Of a stretch of DNA of 64,000 bases, positions 1-8,920 are shown piece by piece; position 1 is the stretch's first letter, and every line of letters starts with the position of its first letter. The translations under genes were made by a program, and so were the position numbers. The notes under the pieces are model-generated. The model was given only the letters and a program-made list of their open reading frames with translations, was not told the DNA's origin and made no database searches. Origin of the DNA: an uncultured Candidatus Melainabacteria bacterium (GTDB taxonomy: Bacteria > Cyanobacteriota > Vampirovibrionia > Gastranaerophilales > Gastranaerophilaceae); assembly GCA_934717745.1 (NCBI GenBank), contig CAKUZB010000005.1, positions 1-64,000 on the forward strand, written 5' to 3'.

Positions 1-38
1 TTGCTCATAAATTAATTATACCATACCAAATTAGTAAG

Positions 39-59
39 ACCCTGAAACAAGTTCAGGGT
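39..59. repeat. Short palindrome, REP-like
   Basis: An 8-bp perfect inverted repeat (ACCCTGAA / TTCAGGGT) with a 5-base spacer lies in the intergenic left edge. It is more GC-rich than its surroundings and resembles dispersed extragenic palindromes. Only one copy is visible here, so its repeat status is inference. Confidence 0.35.
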
Positions 60-106
60 GACATGGAAATTTGTTTTGTTCGGCGGAGTAATATTATGTA
101 AATTAA

Positions 107-138
107 AAATAGTGAGCAGAAAATTACGCTCACTATTT
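107..138 (-). terminator. Rho-independent terminator after the SIMPL gene
   Basis: An 11-bp perfect stem (AAATAGTGAGC / GCTCACTATTT) is followed on the minus strand by a T-rich tract. It lies just beyond the stop codon of the leftward gene ending at 162. Confidence 0.75.
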
Positions 139-161
139 ATTAAAAACTTTTCACAATTTAA

Positions 162-893
162 CTATTTGATTGCAAAAGTTACGTTTGCAACGGCTGTAAC
201 TTTCTTTTCAATTGAAGATAAATCGTTGTAGCCTGAGTCGCTCACATCATTTGAATCAACAGGAGTAATTTGGAACACACCCATTCTTGCTGAACGAATT
301 TTACCTAATCTGTTATGATTTGATTTCAACATAGATTTTGCTCTATCTCTCGCATCTGATGTCGCTTTTTGCAACAATTTAACTTTCAATTCTGCAAGTT
401 GAGAATAATGATATTGAGGTTGCTCATAACTTACAATTGTAATTCCTTTTTCTGTCAAATCTTGATAACTTGTTGCCAATTCTTTAATTTTTTCAACATC
501 TTTTGTAGAAACTTTTACCGGTTGTTCATAAGTATAAGTTTCTACAACGTTTGTCTGATAACCGTTTGCAGGATTTGATTTATAATTTTCGTAACTGTTT
601 ACAGGTTTAACCTCAATTTGCTCTGAAGTAAATCCCTTTTCTGTCAAATATTTTTGTACAGTCGGCAATTGTTCTTTAACCTTTTTGTAAGATAAAGCCC
701 TTGTAGATTCTTTTGTTTTGATAATAAATGTCCAGTTTGCAGAATCTGATTTTACGATTTCATAAGCAGAACCTGTAACTGAAATATTATCCTTAGATAA
801 ATTTGCTGTTGAAACAATTGCCGCAAAAATTACACCAATTGCAATACAAACACCTAAAATAGCAATTTGAAAATCTTTTAATTTTTCTAACAT
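162..893 (-). CDS. SIMPL (DUF541) domain protein, membrane-anchored
   Basis: This 243-residue protein has one N-terminal membrane segment (about residues 8-28) followed by a SIMPL/DUF541 domain. Supporting features are the 'ISVTGSAYEIVKSD' opening strand, the segment with repeated tyrosines and 'EQPQYHYSQL', and the 'ARDRAKSML' helix typical of the family. SIMPL proteins are periplasmic or surface-exposed and of poorly defined function. The start at 893 was chosen over the longer frame because AAGGAG lies just upstream of that ATG and the residues before it look like leader noise. It is the last gene of a leftward group with the small gene at 913-1110 and has its own terminator. Confidence 0.8.
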   Translation of the reverse strand: MLEKLKDFQIAILGVCIAIGVIFAAIVSTANLSKDNISVTGSAYEIVKSDSANWTFIIKTKESTRALSYKKVKEQLPTVQKYLTEKGFTSEQIEVKPVNSYENYKSNPANGYQTNVVETYTYEQPVKVSTKDVEKIKELATSYQDLTEKGITIVSYEQPQYHYSQLAELKVKLLQKATSDARDRAKSMLKSNHNRLGKIRSARMGVFQITPVDSNDVSDSGYNDLSSIEKKVTAVANVTFAIK

Positions 894-912
894 AAAACTC
901 TCCTTAATTTTC

Positions 913-1110
913 TTAACCACGAGCAATAACTGTAGCAATTAATTCACCATAATTATTTACATGTCCGTCAGTTTCTTTTATTTCATAATAAATTGACGAA
1001 TCTTCTGCTTTGGCTTTTTCTGCCGCTTTTCTTGCATCTTCCAATTCTTGATATTCACCCTCTAAATCAGGTGCGAATGAATTTTCTCTTTCTATAAATA
1101 ATTGATACAT
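913..1110 (-). CDS. Small conserved-looking protein of unknown function
   Basis: This 65-residue acidic protein begins MYQLFIEREN and is rich in Glu, Lys and Ala, with a helix around 'ELEDARKAAEKAKAED'. It has no signal peptide or membrane segment. A near-ideal AAAAGGAGG ribosome site lies 5-6 bases before the ATG at 1110, so this start is preferred to the upstream in-frame ATG. It lies 19 bases upstream of the SIMPL gene and is probably cotranscribed with it. I do not recognise a family. Confidence 0.65.
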   Translation of the reverse strand: MYQLFIERENSFAPDLEGEYQELEDARKAAEKAKAEDSSIYYEIKETDGHVNNYGELIATVIARG

Positions 1111-1159
1111 TTTCCCTCCTTTTATTTTTCTTTTTTCTATATTATAGTGCAAAAATTTT

Positions 1160-4015
1160 TTATTTAATCTTTTTTAACGAAGAAATAAAGTTGCTTGTTT
1201 GAACATCTCCGTCAACTTTTGTCAAAAATACTTGTGCCATATCTTCACCTGTTTCAAGTTTTGGAAGCATTTTTAACTCTGCCGAATAATAACTTACTTC
1301 TTCTGCGTTCAATTGATTTTTTCTCGCAAGTGAATTCAAAGAGATATTACGCAGAAAACCTGTAAATCCGGTGTGTTTGTTACTAAATTTTGTATAAATT
1401 CTCAAAGATGAATCAAAGTTTTCAAGATTAATTTTACCAAAAATCAAAGAACTTAATTGAGGAGAAGACGATTTTATAAACATTCTGTCAATCACGTTAT
1501 CCCTTATTCTCAAATCTCCGGAAATCTTTTTAAAAGTACCGTCAGGAATTTCAACCAAATCAACCAAAGTTGTCGGACTAATCATTGCAACAGGATTTCT
1601 AAAAATTGATGCCATATTCAAAATGTATTGAACTAAGCCCAATTTCATGATTGAACCATTATTTATAGCAAATTGAATTCTTCCGTTCAATTTCATCTTG
1701 TCATCAGTGTAAAATTCCAACAAAGCACTTGCTTTACCGGAAATTTCTCTTGGCAAATTCAGCATTGAAGTAGCAATTACATCAGAATCAACATCTTTTG
1801 CACCCAAACGTACACTATATTTTTGTTTTGCCATATCGCAATAAACCTTTAAGGTAGAAATTCCGTCAGCAAAGTCAAATTTATTTGATTTAACCTCTAA
1901 AATGCCTTTTTCTGTTAAAGTTAAGTTTGCATGAAGATTTCCAAAATTAATTAGTTTATATTTTCCTTTATTCAAGTTAAACTTGCAATTTCTAATTGCA
2001 ATCAAATTAGGTTGAAATTCAATTGGTTCTTCATTTTCAGAAGTTGTTTTTTGAACTTTTACTTTTTCTTCAACTTCAAAATATCTCAAAGGCACATCAC
2101 TTTTTGCAACTTCAGGGTGTTTGGCTAAATATTTTGCTCGAAGTTCTTTTCGTTGTTCTTCTGTCAATTGAGGTCTTGGGGCAAAACTTGCCAAAACCTT
2201 TTCAACATCAAGTTCCTCAAGGTTTAAATCAACGTTTTCCACAATAATTGGGAACAACATTTTGTTTTGAATATCGCCGTTAAATTTATAATTTGTACGT
2301 CTAAAACGTCCATCAGCAACCAAATGTATACTAGATTGTTTATTTGAAGTAACTTGTGCATTATTAAATTTCAAACTTTGACCAACAACTCTAACATCTT
2401 TTAGTTGTATATTACTATTGATATATGGGTGTTTTTTATTTGTATTTACATATTCCAATTTTCCGCTAAAAGTTCCACGTCTAAATAATCTTTGATTAAT
2501 TAACACGTTAAAAAATTCACTCGGGATAGGCTCAGGAATATCAAACGCAAGTTTATTAATTTGACCGGTTACAATATCAACATTGCTACTTACAGAAACC
2601 AAAGGTTTTGTTATAGGGCGACCTTTATCCGCAATTAAATCTGAAATATAGTAGTTAATATGTTCAATATCTAAAATATTTTTTACCAATTTTAGTTTAA
2701 TACCAACGGCTCTATCAAACTTTGTAGGACTAATTGAAGAATTTTCAATCAACAAATCAGAACCTTTTGGAATTTTAAATCCGCCCGTTACTAATACTTT
2801 TCCACTTGAATCGGTTTCAACTTTAAAACCGGCCTTTGACAAGCCTTGTAAAGTGAATTTACAACCTGCAACTTTTGAAACGTAATCAGCAAATTCGTTT
2901 TCAGCATCTCCATTTACCAAAACTGTTGTCTTTGCAGTCTTTACATAATCCTTAACATCTCCATTTATTTCAATTTTATTTGAAGATTTTGAACCGTAAT
3001 AACCCTCAATATCTTTCAAGAAAATATCTTTAGAGCCAATTTCGATAAGTCCTTTTGTTGCAGTGAAAGGAATATCTGCAAGCGGAATTAATTTTGATGA
3101 AATTTTGTTAATTTTAACAGTACCGCTCATATCTTTATTTGTCATCTTAAATTTAAAGTCAAAATCACCTTTCAAATCTTTAAAACAAGCCAAAACTTCT
3201 TTACCATTTGCAACGATAAGATTTGATTCCAAAGCACTTTGAACATTTTTAACATTAAATTTCTTAGAACTTATCGTAAAATCATATTTATTGTTTGCAT
3301 CAATGTAACCATTAACATTAACCATTGATTTATCAACAATAAATTTAAAATCATCGACATTAATTTTTTTATTTTTAATATAAATTCGATTGAAATCCTT
3401 AAACATCAATCTAAATTTTTGATTATCATATTCAATATCTGTTAACACCGAAAAATGAATGTATTTAGGATTTTTAGCCTTTGTTATTTCTAAATCTCTG
3501 GCAAAAACCTTAACTAAAACATTATCAGAAGTTTTATATAAAATCATACATTTTTTTAAATATAAAATTGAATTAAACCATTTAATCTGAAAATCCGACG
3601 GCTTTTGTTCTTCACCCTCTTTCAAAGTCAACTTTTGAAGTTCATTTATATCAGCATAAAAATCATCTGCACCCAGTTTATCCAAAATAACTTTTTTGGC
3701 AAAAATCTTTCGAATTGATAATCCGCAGTTTAATTTATCAATGCTCAAAAGGGTTTTGCCGTCTTTGGTAAGTAAAAGATTGTCTGATACAAAAGTTATT
3801 GACAATTTTGGCGAAGTTTTTAATATAGGATTTTGAATAATTAATTCTGCACCGCAAGAGTCTTTTACCTTTTTTTGAACATATTCCAAAAAATTTGGAT
3901 TAGAAACAACCGTCGGAAGTACACACAAATAGATTGTTGCAGGTATTACAACCAATAACAACAACGAAATTATCCCAATTATGCAAATTTTAAAATTCTT
4001 ACTCATTTTTTTCAT
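1160..4015 (-). CDS. AsmA/TamB-like envelope protein
   Basis: This large 951-residue protein has one N-terminal membrane anchor (about residues 8-33) and a long, beta-rich periplasmic body. The C-terminal part resembles AsmA-like C-terminal domains ('GKASALLEFYTDDKMKLNGRIQFAINNGSIMKLG' context, split here by family-typical strands). Proteins of this superfamily form long hydrophobic grooves that span the periplasm and move lipids between membranes in diderm bacteria; that role is inferred here. An internal ATG at 4006 (MSKN) is an alternative start. An extended -10 (TGCTATAAT) lies on the minus strand at 4029-4037, leaving a very short leader. Confidence 0.72.
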   Translation of the reverse strand: MKKMSKNFKICIIGIISLLLLVVIPATIYLCVLPTVVSNPNFLEYVQKKVKDSCGAELIIQNPILKTSPKLSITFVSDNLLLTKDGKTLLSIDKLNCGLSIRKIFAKKVILDKLGADDFYADINELQKLTLKEGEEQKPSDFQIKWFNSILYLKKCMILYKTSDNVLVKVFARDLEITKAKNPKYIHFSVLTDIEYDNQKFRLMFKDFNRIYIKNKKINVDDFKFIVDKSMVNVNGYIDANNKYDFTISSKKFNVKNVQSALESNLIVANGKEVLACFKDLKGDFDFKFKMTNKDMSGTVKINKISSKLIPLADIPFTATKGLIEIGSKDIFLKDIEGYYGSKSSNKIEINGDVKDYVKTAKTTVLVNGDAENEFADYVSKVAGCKFTLQGLSKAGFKVETDSSGKVLVTGGFKIPKGSDLLIENSSISPTKFDRAVGIKLKLVKNILDIEHINYYISDLIADKGRPITKPLVSVSSNVDIVTGQINKLAFDIPEPIPSEFFNVLINQRLFRRGTFSGKLEYVNTNKKHPYINSNIQLKDVRVVGQSLKFNNAQVTSNKQSSIHLVADGRFRRTNYKFNGDIQNKMLFPIIVENVDLNLEELDVEKVLASFAPRPQLTEEQRKELRAKYLAKHPEVAKSDVPLRYFEVEEKVKVQKTTSENEEPIEFQPNLIAIRNCKFNLNKGKYKLINFGNLHANLTLTEKGILEVKSNKFDFADGISTLKVYCDMAKQKYSVRLGAKDVDSDVIATSMLNLPREISGKASALLEFYTDDKMKLNGRIQFAINNGSIMKLGLVQYILNMASIFRNPVAMISPTTLVDLVEIPDGTFKKISGDLRIRDNVIDRMFIKSSSPQLSSLIFGKINLENFDSSLRIYTKFSNKHTGFTGFLRNISLNSLARKNQLNAEEVSYYSAELKMLPKLETGEDMAQVFLTKVDGDVQTSNFISSLKKIK

Positions 4016-4028
4016 TTTTTTAATGTTT

Positions 4029-4056
4029 ATTATAGCATGTTTTATGATAATATACT
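4029..4056. promoter_or_regulatory. Divergent overlapping promoters
   Basis: The 44 bases between the start codons at 4015 (leftward) and 4060 (rightward) must hold both promoters. Leftward there is TGCTATAAT (4029-4037, minus strand). Rightward there are GATAAT (4046-4051) and TATACT (4051-4056), which put transcription start within a few bases of the ATG. No ribosome site precedes the rightward start, so that mRNA may be leaderless. Confidence 0.5.
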
Positions 4057-4059
4057 AAT

Positions 4060-4959
4060 ATGAAACGATTATTAATCATATTTTTAATATTTATTTTTTC
4101 ACAAAACTTATCAGTAAATGCTGAAGAAATTTATACAACAAACAACTTAACCGTATACTCGCTTAAAAATCTTTACGGTTTGAAAGATAAATCTGACAAA
4201 GTTATTGTACATGCTCAGTACAAAAAACTCATCAGGCTTGGCAATAATGCTTGGATAGTTCAAAAAAAGAACAATAAATTTGGTTTAATTGACTGCAACG
4301 GTAAATATTTGGTTAATGCAAAATATTCTCATGTTGAAAGAATTTTTGATACATGGGTTAAACTTGGCAACGAAAAAGATTATGGACTTTATGACGAATA
4401 CGGAAAAGTGATTATTCCTGCGGAATACACCTCAATTGAACCACTTTTCGGCAAAAGATTTTTGACTTGCAAACATTACAAATACGGAATTTACAACAGC
4501 AAAGGCAAAAAACTTTTAGATAACGAATATGATTTTATTTACACACCTTCGCCAAAAGTTATTCGAATTCAATATCAGGGCAACTGGTATGAAATTGAGA
4601 GTATTACTCAAGAAGAAGCCATCACATTGCCAAAAGACGTTGTAAGAGTAAAGTTTGATGATAAAGACTACAAAGTTACGGAATTACTTATAAAAACCGG
4701 CGTTGGGGCTGGTTATTCTGTTGTAACTGCGACAGATTATTTATTAAAAACTGTTTCAACAATTTCTACGGCTTATGAAGACACTATCGACGATTTAATG
4801 CTTTCCAGAGGTGCAGAAACCGTTTCAATTTTCATAAAACTAAGTTGGATTCCAAAATTTCCTGTAGTTTTTGCAAAAAAATATTATAACAATTTATTTT
4901 CACCTAACAAAAGTCCTCTTGCAGGTATCAGAACTGATTTAAAAAATCAAATGCAATAA
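4060..4959 (+). CDS. Secreted WG-repeat protein
   Basis: This 299-residue protein has a clear signal peptide (MKRLLIIFLIFIFSQNLSVNA, cleavage probably after 'VNA'). It carries at least three WG-type repeats: 'KFGLIDCNGKYLVNAKY', 'DYGLYDEYGKVIIPAEY' and 'KYGIYNSKGKKLLDNEY', roughly residues 68-170. WG repeats form beta-rich surface folds, usually of unknown binding function. The C-terminal third is unrelated and moderately hydrophobic. No Shine-Dalgarno sequence is visible and a -10-like box sits right before the ATG. A bidirectional terminator follows directly. Confidence 0.75.
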   Translation: MKRLLIIFLIFIFSQNLSVNAEEIYTTNNLTVYSLKNLYGLKDKSDKVIVHAQYKKLIRLGNNAWIVQKKNNKFGLIDCNGKYLVNAKYSHVERIFDTWVKLGNEKDYGLYDEYGKVIIPAEYTSIEPLFGKRFLTCKHYKYGIYNSKGKKLLDNEYDFIYTPSPKVIRIQYQGNWYEIESITQEEAITLPKDVVRVKFDDKDYKVTELLIKTGVGAGYSVVTATDYLLKTVSTISTAYEDTIDDLMLSRGAETVSIFIKLSWIPKFPVVFAKKYYNNLFSPNKSPLAGIRTDLKNQMQ

Positions 4960-4988
4960 AAAAAGCAACTAACTAAAGTTGCTTTTTA
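4958..4988. terminator. Bidirectional rho-independent terminator
   Basis: The stem AGCAACT/AGTTGCT is flanked by an A-run on the left and a T-run on the right. It sits between the convergent WG-repeat gene and EF-hand gene and can serve both. Confidence 0.8.
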
Positions 4989-5017
4989 TTTGTAAAACTT
5001 GTTACTTTGCAACATTA

Positions 5018-5548
5018 TTAAACGTTTAAACCGTTAACACTGCCTTTGTCCTTGTAACTATCAATCAATTTTTGAATAAAATTACTTGCTTGATTTTTAA
5101 ATGAACCGTCATTCATTGCTAAATTACCCGTTGTTTCTGAATTTGGAGTTCTATTTAAAACCTTTTCTAATCCTTGCACTTCCTCTTGAGAAAGATTTCC
5201 GTCAGAATTTTTATCCAAATTTTCCATCATTGATTCCATCAAAGTGTTAATCAAAGTTTGATAAGATTCATTTGTTGAACCAACCTCTGTAATATTAAGT
5301 CCCGCAGGCATTCCAAGTTGTTCTGATTGTAAAAAATTCATTTCATTATTCAAAACAAATTCGTTTTGTTTTTGATATTGTTCTTCCAACGCTTTTGCAA
5401 ATTCTTCACCTGAAATCTTTGCCTCCGGAGAATCCTCTATCTGCTTTTGACCGGCATCAATAGTTGCGTTGTTAATTTTGTTATACATTTGCCAAATCTG
5501 AGATTGAATATCAGACATTTGACTCATTCCACCGATAATTGAAGACAT
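5018..5548 (-). CDS. EF-hand domain protein
   Basis: This 176-residue, Gln/Asn/Glu-rich soluble protein has one canonical EF-hand calcium loop, DKNSDGNLSQEE, near residues 112-123. The remainder is predicted helical, with no signal peptide or membrane segment. Bacterial single EF-hand proteins usually bind calcium; the partner or role is unknown here. A strong G-rich ribosome site (GGGGGGATATTGTT) precedes the ATG. The gene is convergent with the WG-repeat gene and shares its terminator. Confidence 0.7.
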   Translation of the reverse strand: MSSIIGGMSQMSDIQSQIWQMYNKINNATIDAGQKQIEDSPEAKISGEEFAKALEEQYQKQNEFVLNNEMNFLQSEQLGMPAGLNITEVGSTNESYQTLINTLMESMMENLDKNSDGNLSQEEVQGLEKVLNRTPNSETTGNLAMNDGSFKNQASNFIQKLIDSYKDKGSVNGLNV

Positions 5549-5625
5549 AACAATATCCCCCCATTTTCCCTACCTTTTCATACTAATCTATTTTGAAGAA
5601 ATAGTAATCAACCATTTAGAGGAGA

Positions 5626-6858
5626 TTATACATCTTTTAATTTGAAAACACTAAACATTTCAATCAAAGAGAATAAGAAAAATGCACCAAAAACAAGCAA
5701 ATATGATTTTGGAGTGTAAACATAGTTACCTAAAGAATTCAAAATTGGTGGGAATCTATCTAGCAGAAAACCGATTAAAGAACCTAAAAATCCCACTGTG
5801 ATAAAGAAACAAGAATTCATTATACTCAAAGCAGTTCCTCGAACCTCATATTTATTTGTCGAATGAATAATCGGAACAAGTAATGGGGACATTCCACCGC
5901 CTATTGCAATCATCAGGAACATAACCGCAATCAACGGAGTTCTAAAATTAAATAATAAACATAAAGAAATTATTGCAAAAATTATCGAAGTCATTATGCA
6001 AATAGATTTCATAAATATTACACGTCGATTGCTAAGCATAATGCTTAATGAAGCCATTGAAAAACCTGAAATACCGGCAATTACAATCATTATAGATAAA
6101 ATTAATGCAGATGTACTTTCTGATAAATTAACAAAATCTTTTAAGAATTTTACCCCCAAAACCGTTTGAATTACGTAATATAAACCATAATTCAATCCTG
6201 CAAAGATAAATAAATTTCTGTTAAATTTTTGAGATAAAACCTCTTTAAACGGTTTTAAAGAAAATTTTGCATTGTAATTTACCGGAATGTGATGCAAAAA
6301 ACCTCTTTCAATGCAGAATATCAATGTTGCAACAATTGTAATTATTGCCATAAAAGTTAAAATAGATTGCCAAGTAAAATAATTAATTAAATATATAAAA
6401 GGTGCATTTGCAAAAACTCCGCCTAAATATCCTGTAATAAGCATTAATGAAACACAAATTCCAAAATATTTATCAGGAAAGCATTTTTTTGCTTCATGAA
6501 CCAGACTTAAATAAAATGCCGCAGAGCCAAAACCTAACATTGAACGGCTAAAATATAATAAATATAAATTGTTTGTGCTTGGAAAAATTATTGAACCCAA
6601 AGAAAATAACAACGCACCGCAAAGAATAACTTTAACAGCACCATACCTATCGACTAAAATTCCGCAAAATAAAAGACTTACTGCATAAGAATACATAAAA
6701 ACTGCACTCAAGGAAGTAATTGCCGGTGCTGTAAGATTTAATTGAGAATGTAAAATATCAAAAATTGCACCTGGAACAGCAACTCTTTGAAAATTTGCCA
6801 TAAAATATAAAATTAAAGCCAAAATTATTAAAACTATATGTGTATAATACTTCCTCAT
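5626..6858 (-). CDS. MFS transporter
   Basis: This 410-residue protein has about twelve hydrophobic membrane segments, as expected for the major facilitator superfamily. The motif A region between segments 2 and 3 reads 'GILVDRYGAVKVI', and a second such loop occurs mid-protein. The substrate cannot be read from sequence; the overall type is a drug- or metabolite-exporter-like permease. TATAAT lies on the minus strand at 6865-6870, only six bases before the ATG, and no ribosome site is visible, which fits a leaderless mRNA. It is the last host gene before the prophage. Confidence 0.8.
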   Translation of the reverse strand: MRKYYTHIVLIILALILYFMANFQRVAVPGAIFDILHSQLNLTAPAITSLSAVFMYSYAVSLLFCGILVDRYGAVKVILCGALLFSLGSIIFPSTNNLYLLYFSRSMLGFGSAAFYLSLVHEAKKCFPDKYFGICVSLMLITGYLGGVFANAPFIYLINYFTWQSILTFMAIITIVATLIFCIERGFLHHIPVNYNAKFSLKPFKEVLSQKFNRNLFIFAGLNYGLYYVIQTVLGVKFLKDFVNLSESTSALILSIMIVIAGISGFSMASLSIMLSNRRVIFMKSICIMTSIIFAIISLCLLFNFRTPLIAVMFLMIAIGGGMSPLLVPIIHSTNKYEVRGTALSIMNSCFFITVGFLGSLIGFLLDRFPPILNSLGNYVYTPKSYLLVFGAFFLFSLIEMFSVFKLKDV

Positions 6859-7185
6859 AACCTAATTATACCTCTAATATACAAGACTTTATATAATATT
6901 AATATGTAAGTCTTTAGTAAATGATGAGTAAATATTTATGTTGTCCTAAACTTGTTTAACCAATATAACGTTTTATCGTCATTTAACTATCATTGTCATT
7001 TGCTATGTCCTCGATACTTCGGCGTTCCGCTTCGCTTCAGCCTACGCAAAATCCGCTGTCTTGGATTATTCGGGTACGCATAGCCTTTGTATTTCGTTTT
7101 AAATTTTCGCTTTGCTCAAATTTGCACTCAATCAGGCTATTTGCTCTTACGGGTTTCGTGCTACGCACTCACCCTACCGAAAATC
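6859..7185. other. Intergenic, GC-rich patch next to attL
   Basis: There is no convincing gene. Bases about 6990-7185 are clearly richer in GC than the surroundings and contain repeated short words (such as TTCGGCGTTCCGCTTCGCTTC and CTACGCACTCACCC). They can form several short stems, for example GGGTTTCGTGCTACGCACTCACCC. A 73-codon open frame here has no ribosome site and a low-complexity composition, and is not called. Confidence 0.4.
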
Positions 7186-7244
7186 CGCAAATAAAAAGTC
7201 TGTCATACTTATGACAGACATTAAATAAACACGAGGATATTAAG
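7186..7244 (+). other. attL attachment site
   Basis: This is the left copy of the 59-bp direct repeat that runs from CGCAAATAAAAAGTCTG to ACACGAGGATATTAAG. Inside it GTCTGTCAT-ACTT-ATGACAGAC is a perfect 9-bp hairpin. The right copy at 44584-44642 differs at three bases, all within that hairpin. No tRNA gene is present at the site. Confidence 0.85.
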
Positions 7245-7309
7245 TTTTTGTTTTTGCCTTTTTTGATTAATAAATAATAATAAAAAATAAACGATATTAA
7301 AACTTATTA

Positions 7310-7338
7310 TTGACATTTAGGCTCTTTTGTTATTATAT
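7310..7338 (+). promoter_or_regulatory. Probable integrase promoter
   Basis: TTGACA at 7310-7315 is followed after 17 bases by TTATAT (7333-7338). It lies about 65 bases upstream of the integrase start and just inside attL. Confidence 0.55.
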
Positions 7339-7374
7339 TTGTTTTATATTCTTTTATTATTTATTAATATTTAG

Positions 7375-7394
7375 TTGCGGTAAATTTGCGGTAA
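7375..7394 (+). other. Integrase arm-type sites, left end
   Basis: Two direct copies of TTGCGGTAA occur at 7375-7383 and 7386-7394 (11-bp period). The same tandem arrangement, with one degenerate copy, occurs inside the right end at 44508-44527. Matching motifs at both prophage ends are what arm-type integrase binding sites look like. They lie directly before the integrase ATG, so bound integrase could also control its own gene. Confidence 0.6.
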
Positions 7395-7403
7395 AAATAA
7401 AAT

Positions 7404-8483
7404 ATGGCAAACATCAGAAAAATTAAAAACAAAAAAGGTTACACATATCAGGTAGATATTCGACACAAAGGCTACAATCGAATTGTTAAGACGTTTGATA
7501 ACAAAAACGATGCGGTTCTATTTGCACAAAAAATTGAAGTAAAAATGAAAAAAGGAACTTACAAACAAGTTTCTAATTTTATTGCAGATTCCGACAAGCC
7601 TATTATCTATATTTCCGAATTAATCGATTATTTTAAAAATAACATTGCAAAAACAAGATATGCTGATTGCAAAAAATATGACGTTATGTACGACTGGTGG
7701 ACTGATAAGATAGGCAATATAAAGGTTAAAGAGTTAACATCTTCTATGTTAGCCGGTTGCAAACAAATTTTAGCAACAGAAAAAACAAGCACTGGCAAAG
7801 TTCGACAAGCAAACACTATAAATAAATATATAATGTGTCTGTCTGCAGTTTTGACGTATGCCGTTAAAGAATTAGAATTAATAGAAGTTAACCCAGTTTC
7901 TCGCATATCTTTAATGCCAAAGCCAAACGGTAGAACTCGCTTTTTATCCAAAGAAGAAATCGAAAAATTATTGAACGAGTGCAAAAATACATCTGATGTA
8001 CTTTATCTGTTTGTGTTGCTTGCGTTAAGTACTGGCGGTAGGTATTCAGAGATTTTAAAATTAAGCATTAATAATATAGATTTTCAAAATTCACAAATAT
8101 TTTTTATGAACACTAAAAATAAATCCCACCGTGGGGTATATATAAACGGTGAGATTGCAGAATTTTTGAAAGAATATATTAGCAAAAATAATATTAAAGA
8201 TAAAATTTTTATTAATCCAAAAACCAAAAAATTGTATTATATAAGAGGAATTTTGCAAGAAGTTATTGAAAAAATCGGTTTGAAAGATTTCCATATCCAC
8301 GATTTAAGGCACACTACGGCTAGTTATATCGCTATGAACGGCGGAACTTTGCTCGATATTGCAGAAATTTTAGGGCATAAATCCCTTGTTATGGCTCGCA
8401 GATATTCTCACTTAACACAAAAACATACAAAATCTGTTATGGATAACGTAACAAAAAAAATGCTACCAACAAATTTAATCTAG
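7404..8483 (+). CDS. int: Tyrosine site-specific integrase
   Basis: This 359-residue phage integrase catalyses recombination between attP and attB. The N-terminal 60 residues form an arm-binding/AP2-like domain ('KKGYTYQVDIRHKGY'), followed by a SAM-like core-binding domain. The catalytic domain carries all expected residues: Arg213 (STGGRYSE), His299 and Arg302 (HDLRHT), His325 (LGHKS) and nucleophile Tyr334 (ARRYSHL). No classical ribosome site precedes the ATG; the TTGCGGTAA repeats occupy that place. It is the only rightward gene at the left end and converges on the early operon, overlapping its last gene by nine bases. Confidence 0.95.
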   Translation: MANIRKIKNKKGYTYQVDIRHKGYNRIVKTFDNKNDAVLFAQKIEVKMKKGTYKQVSNFIADSDKPIIYISELIDYFKNNIAKTRYADCKKYDVMYDWWTDKIGNIKVKELTSSMLAGCKQILATEKTSTGKVRQANTINKYIMCLSAVLTYAVKELELIEVNPVSRISLMPKPNGRTRFLSKEEIEKLLNECKNTSDVLYLFVLLALSTGGRYSEILKLSINNIDFQNSQIFFMNTKNKSHRGVYINGEIAEFLKEYISKNNIKDKIFINPKTKKLYYIRGILQEVIEKIGLKDFHIHDLRHTTASYIAMNGGTLLDIAEILGHKSLVMARRYSHLTQKHTKSVMDNVTKKMLPTNLI

Positions 8484-8669
8484 TAGACTTTTACTTTGTT
8501 CTTCATCGTAAAATTTTTTTAATTTTTTAGATAATTCTTCGCCTAAAAAATCTACGGTAGAAATATAATTATATTGCACTGCACAGCAGTATTCTCTTAA
8601 TTTTTCGAGTTCGTCTACGGTGAAAGTTTCTTTTGCTTTTTTATTAAAATTATAATTATAATTTTTCAT
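8475..8669 (-). CDS. Small early phage protein, unknown
   Basis: This 64-residue protein is charged and helical (ELEKLREYCC), with aromatic residues near the start. It is the distal gene of the leftward early operon; its ATG overlaps the previous stop codon as TAATG, which indicates translational coupling. Its end overlaps the integrase end by nine bases. I do not recognise a family. Confidence 0.55.
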   Translation of the reverse strand: MKNYNYNFNKKAKETFTVDELEKLREYCCAVQYNYISTVDFLGEELSKKLKKFYDEEQSKSLLD

Positions 8670-8920
8670 TATTTCTCACTTTCTTGGTTTAGCCATTCTT
8701 CAATGCCGAGTTTACATCTAAAATTTTCATCGCAACATTGAATATGTTTCCATTTGCCATTATCGTACTTGTCGCTTGCACAAAATAAACACATTTTGCA
8801 GTTTACAAGTTCACTTGCATCGTCATTATCGGTAAGCCAATTTGCAAACTCTTCGTTGCTCATTCGATTTAGTTTCTCTCTATTTGTTATTTTGCTTAAT
8901 CGTTCTCTATTTGTTGTCAT
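8669..8920 (-). CDS. Small Cys-rich early phage protein
   Basis: This 83-residue protein has several cysteines and histidines (CKMCLFCASD, HIQCCDE, CKLG) that could form a zinc site. The N-terminal region 'MSNEEFANWLT' is a motif seen in short phage-encoded proteins of unknown role. It is coupled at both ends by overlapping start and stop codons. Confidence 0.6.
   Translation of the reverse strand: MTTNRERLSKITNREKLNRMSNEEFANWLTDNDDASELVNCKMCLFCASDKYDNGKWKHIQCCDENFRCKLGIEEWLNQESEK

Noticed and set aside
6993..7214. 73-codon rightward frame next to attL
   Set aside because: No ribosome site, unusual composition and overlap with attL; the patch looks non-coding.
7186..7244. tRNA gene as integration target
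   Set aside because: No cloverleaf or CCA end can be drawn at either att copy.
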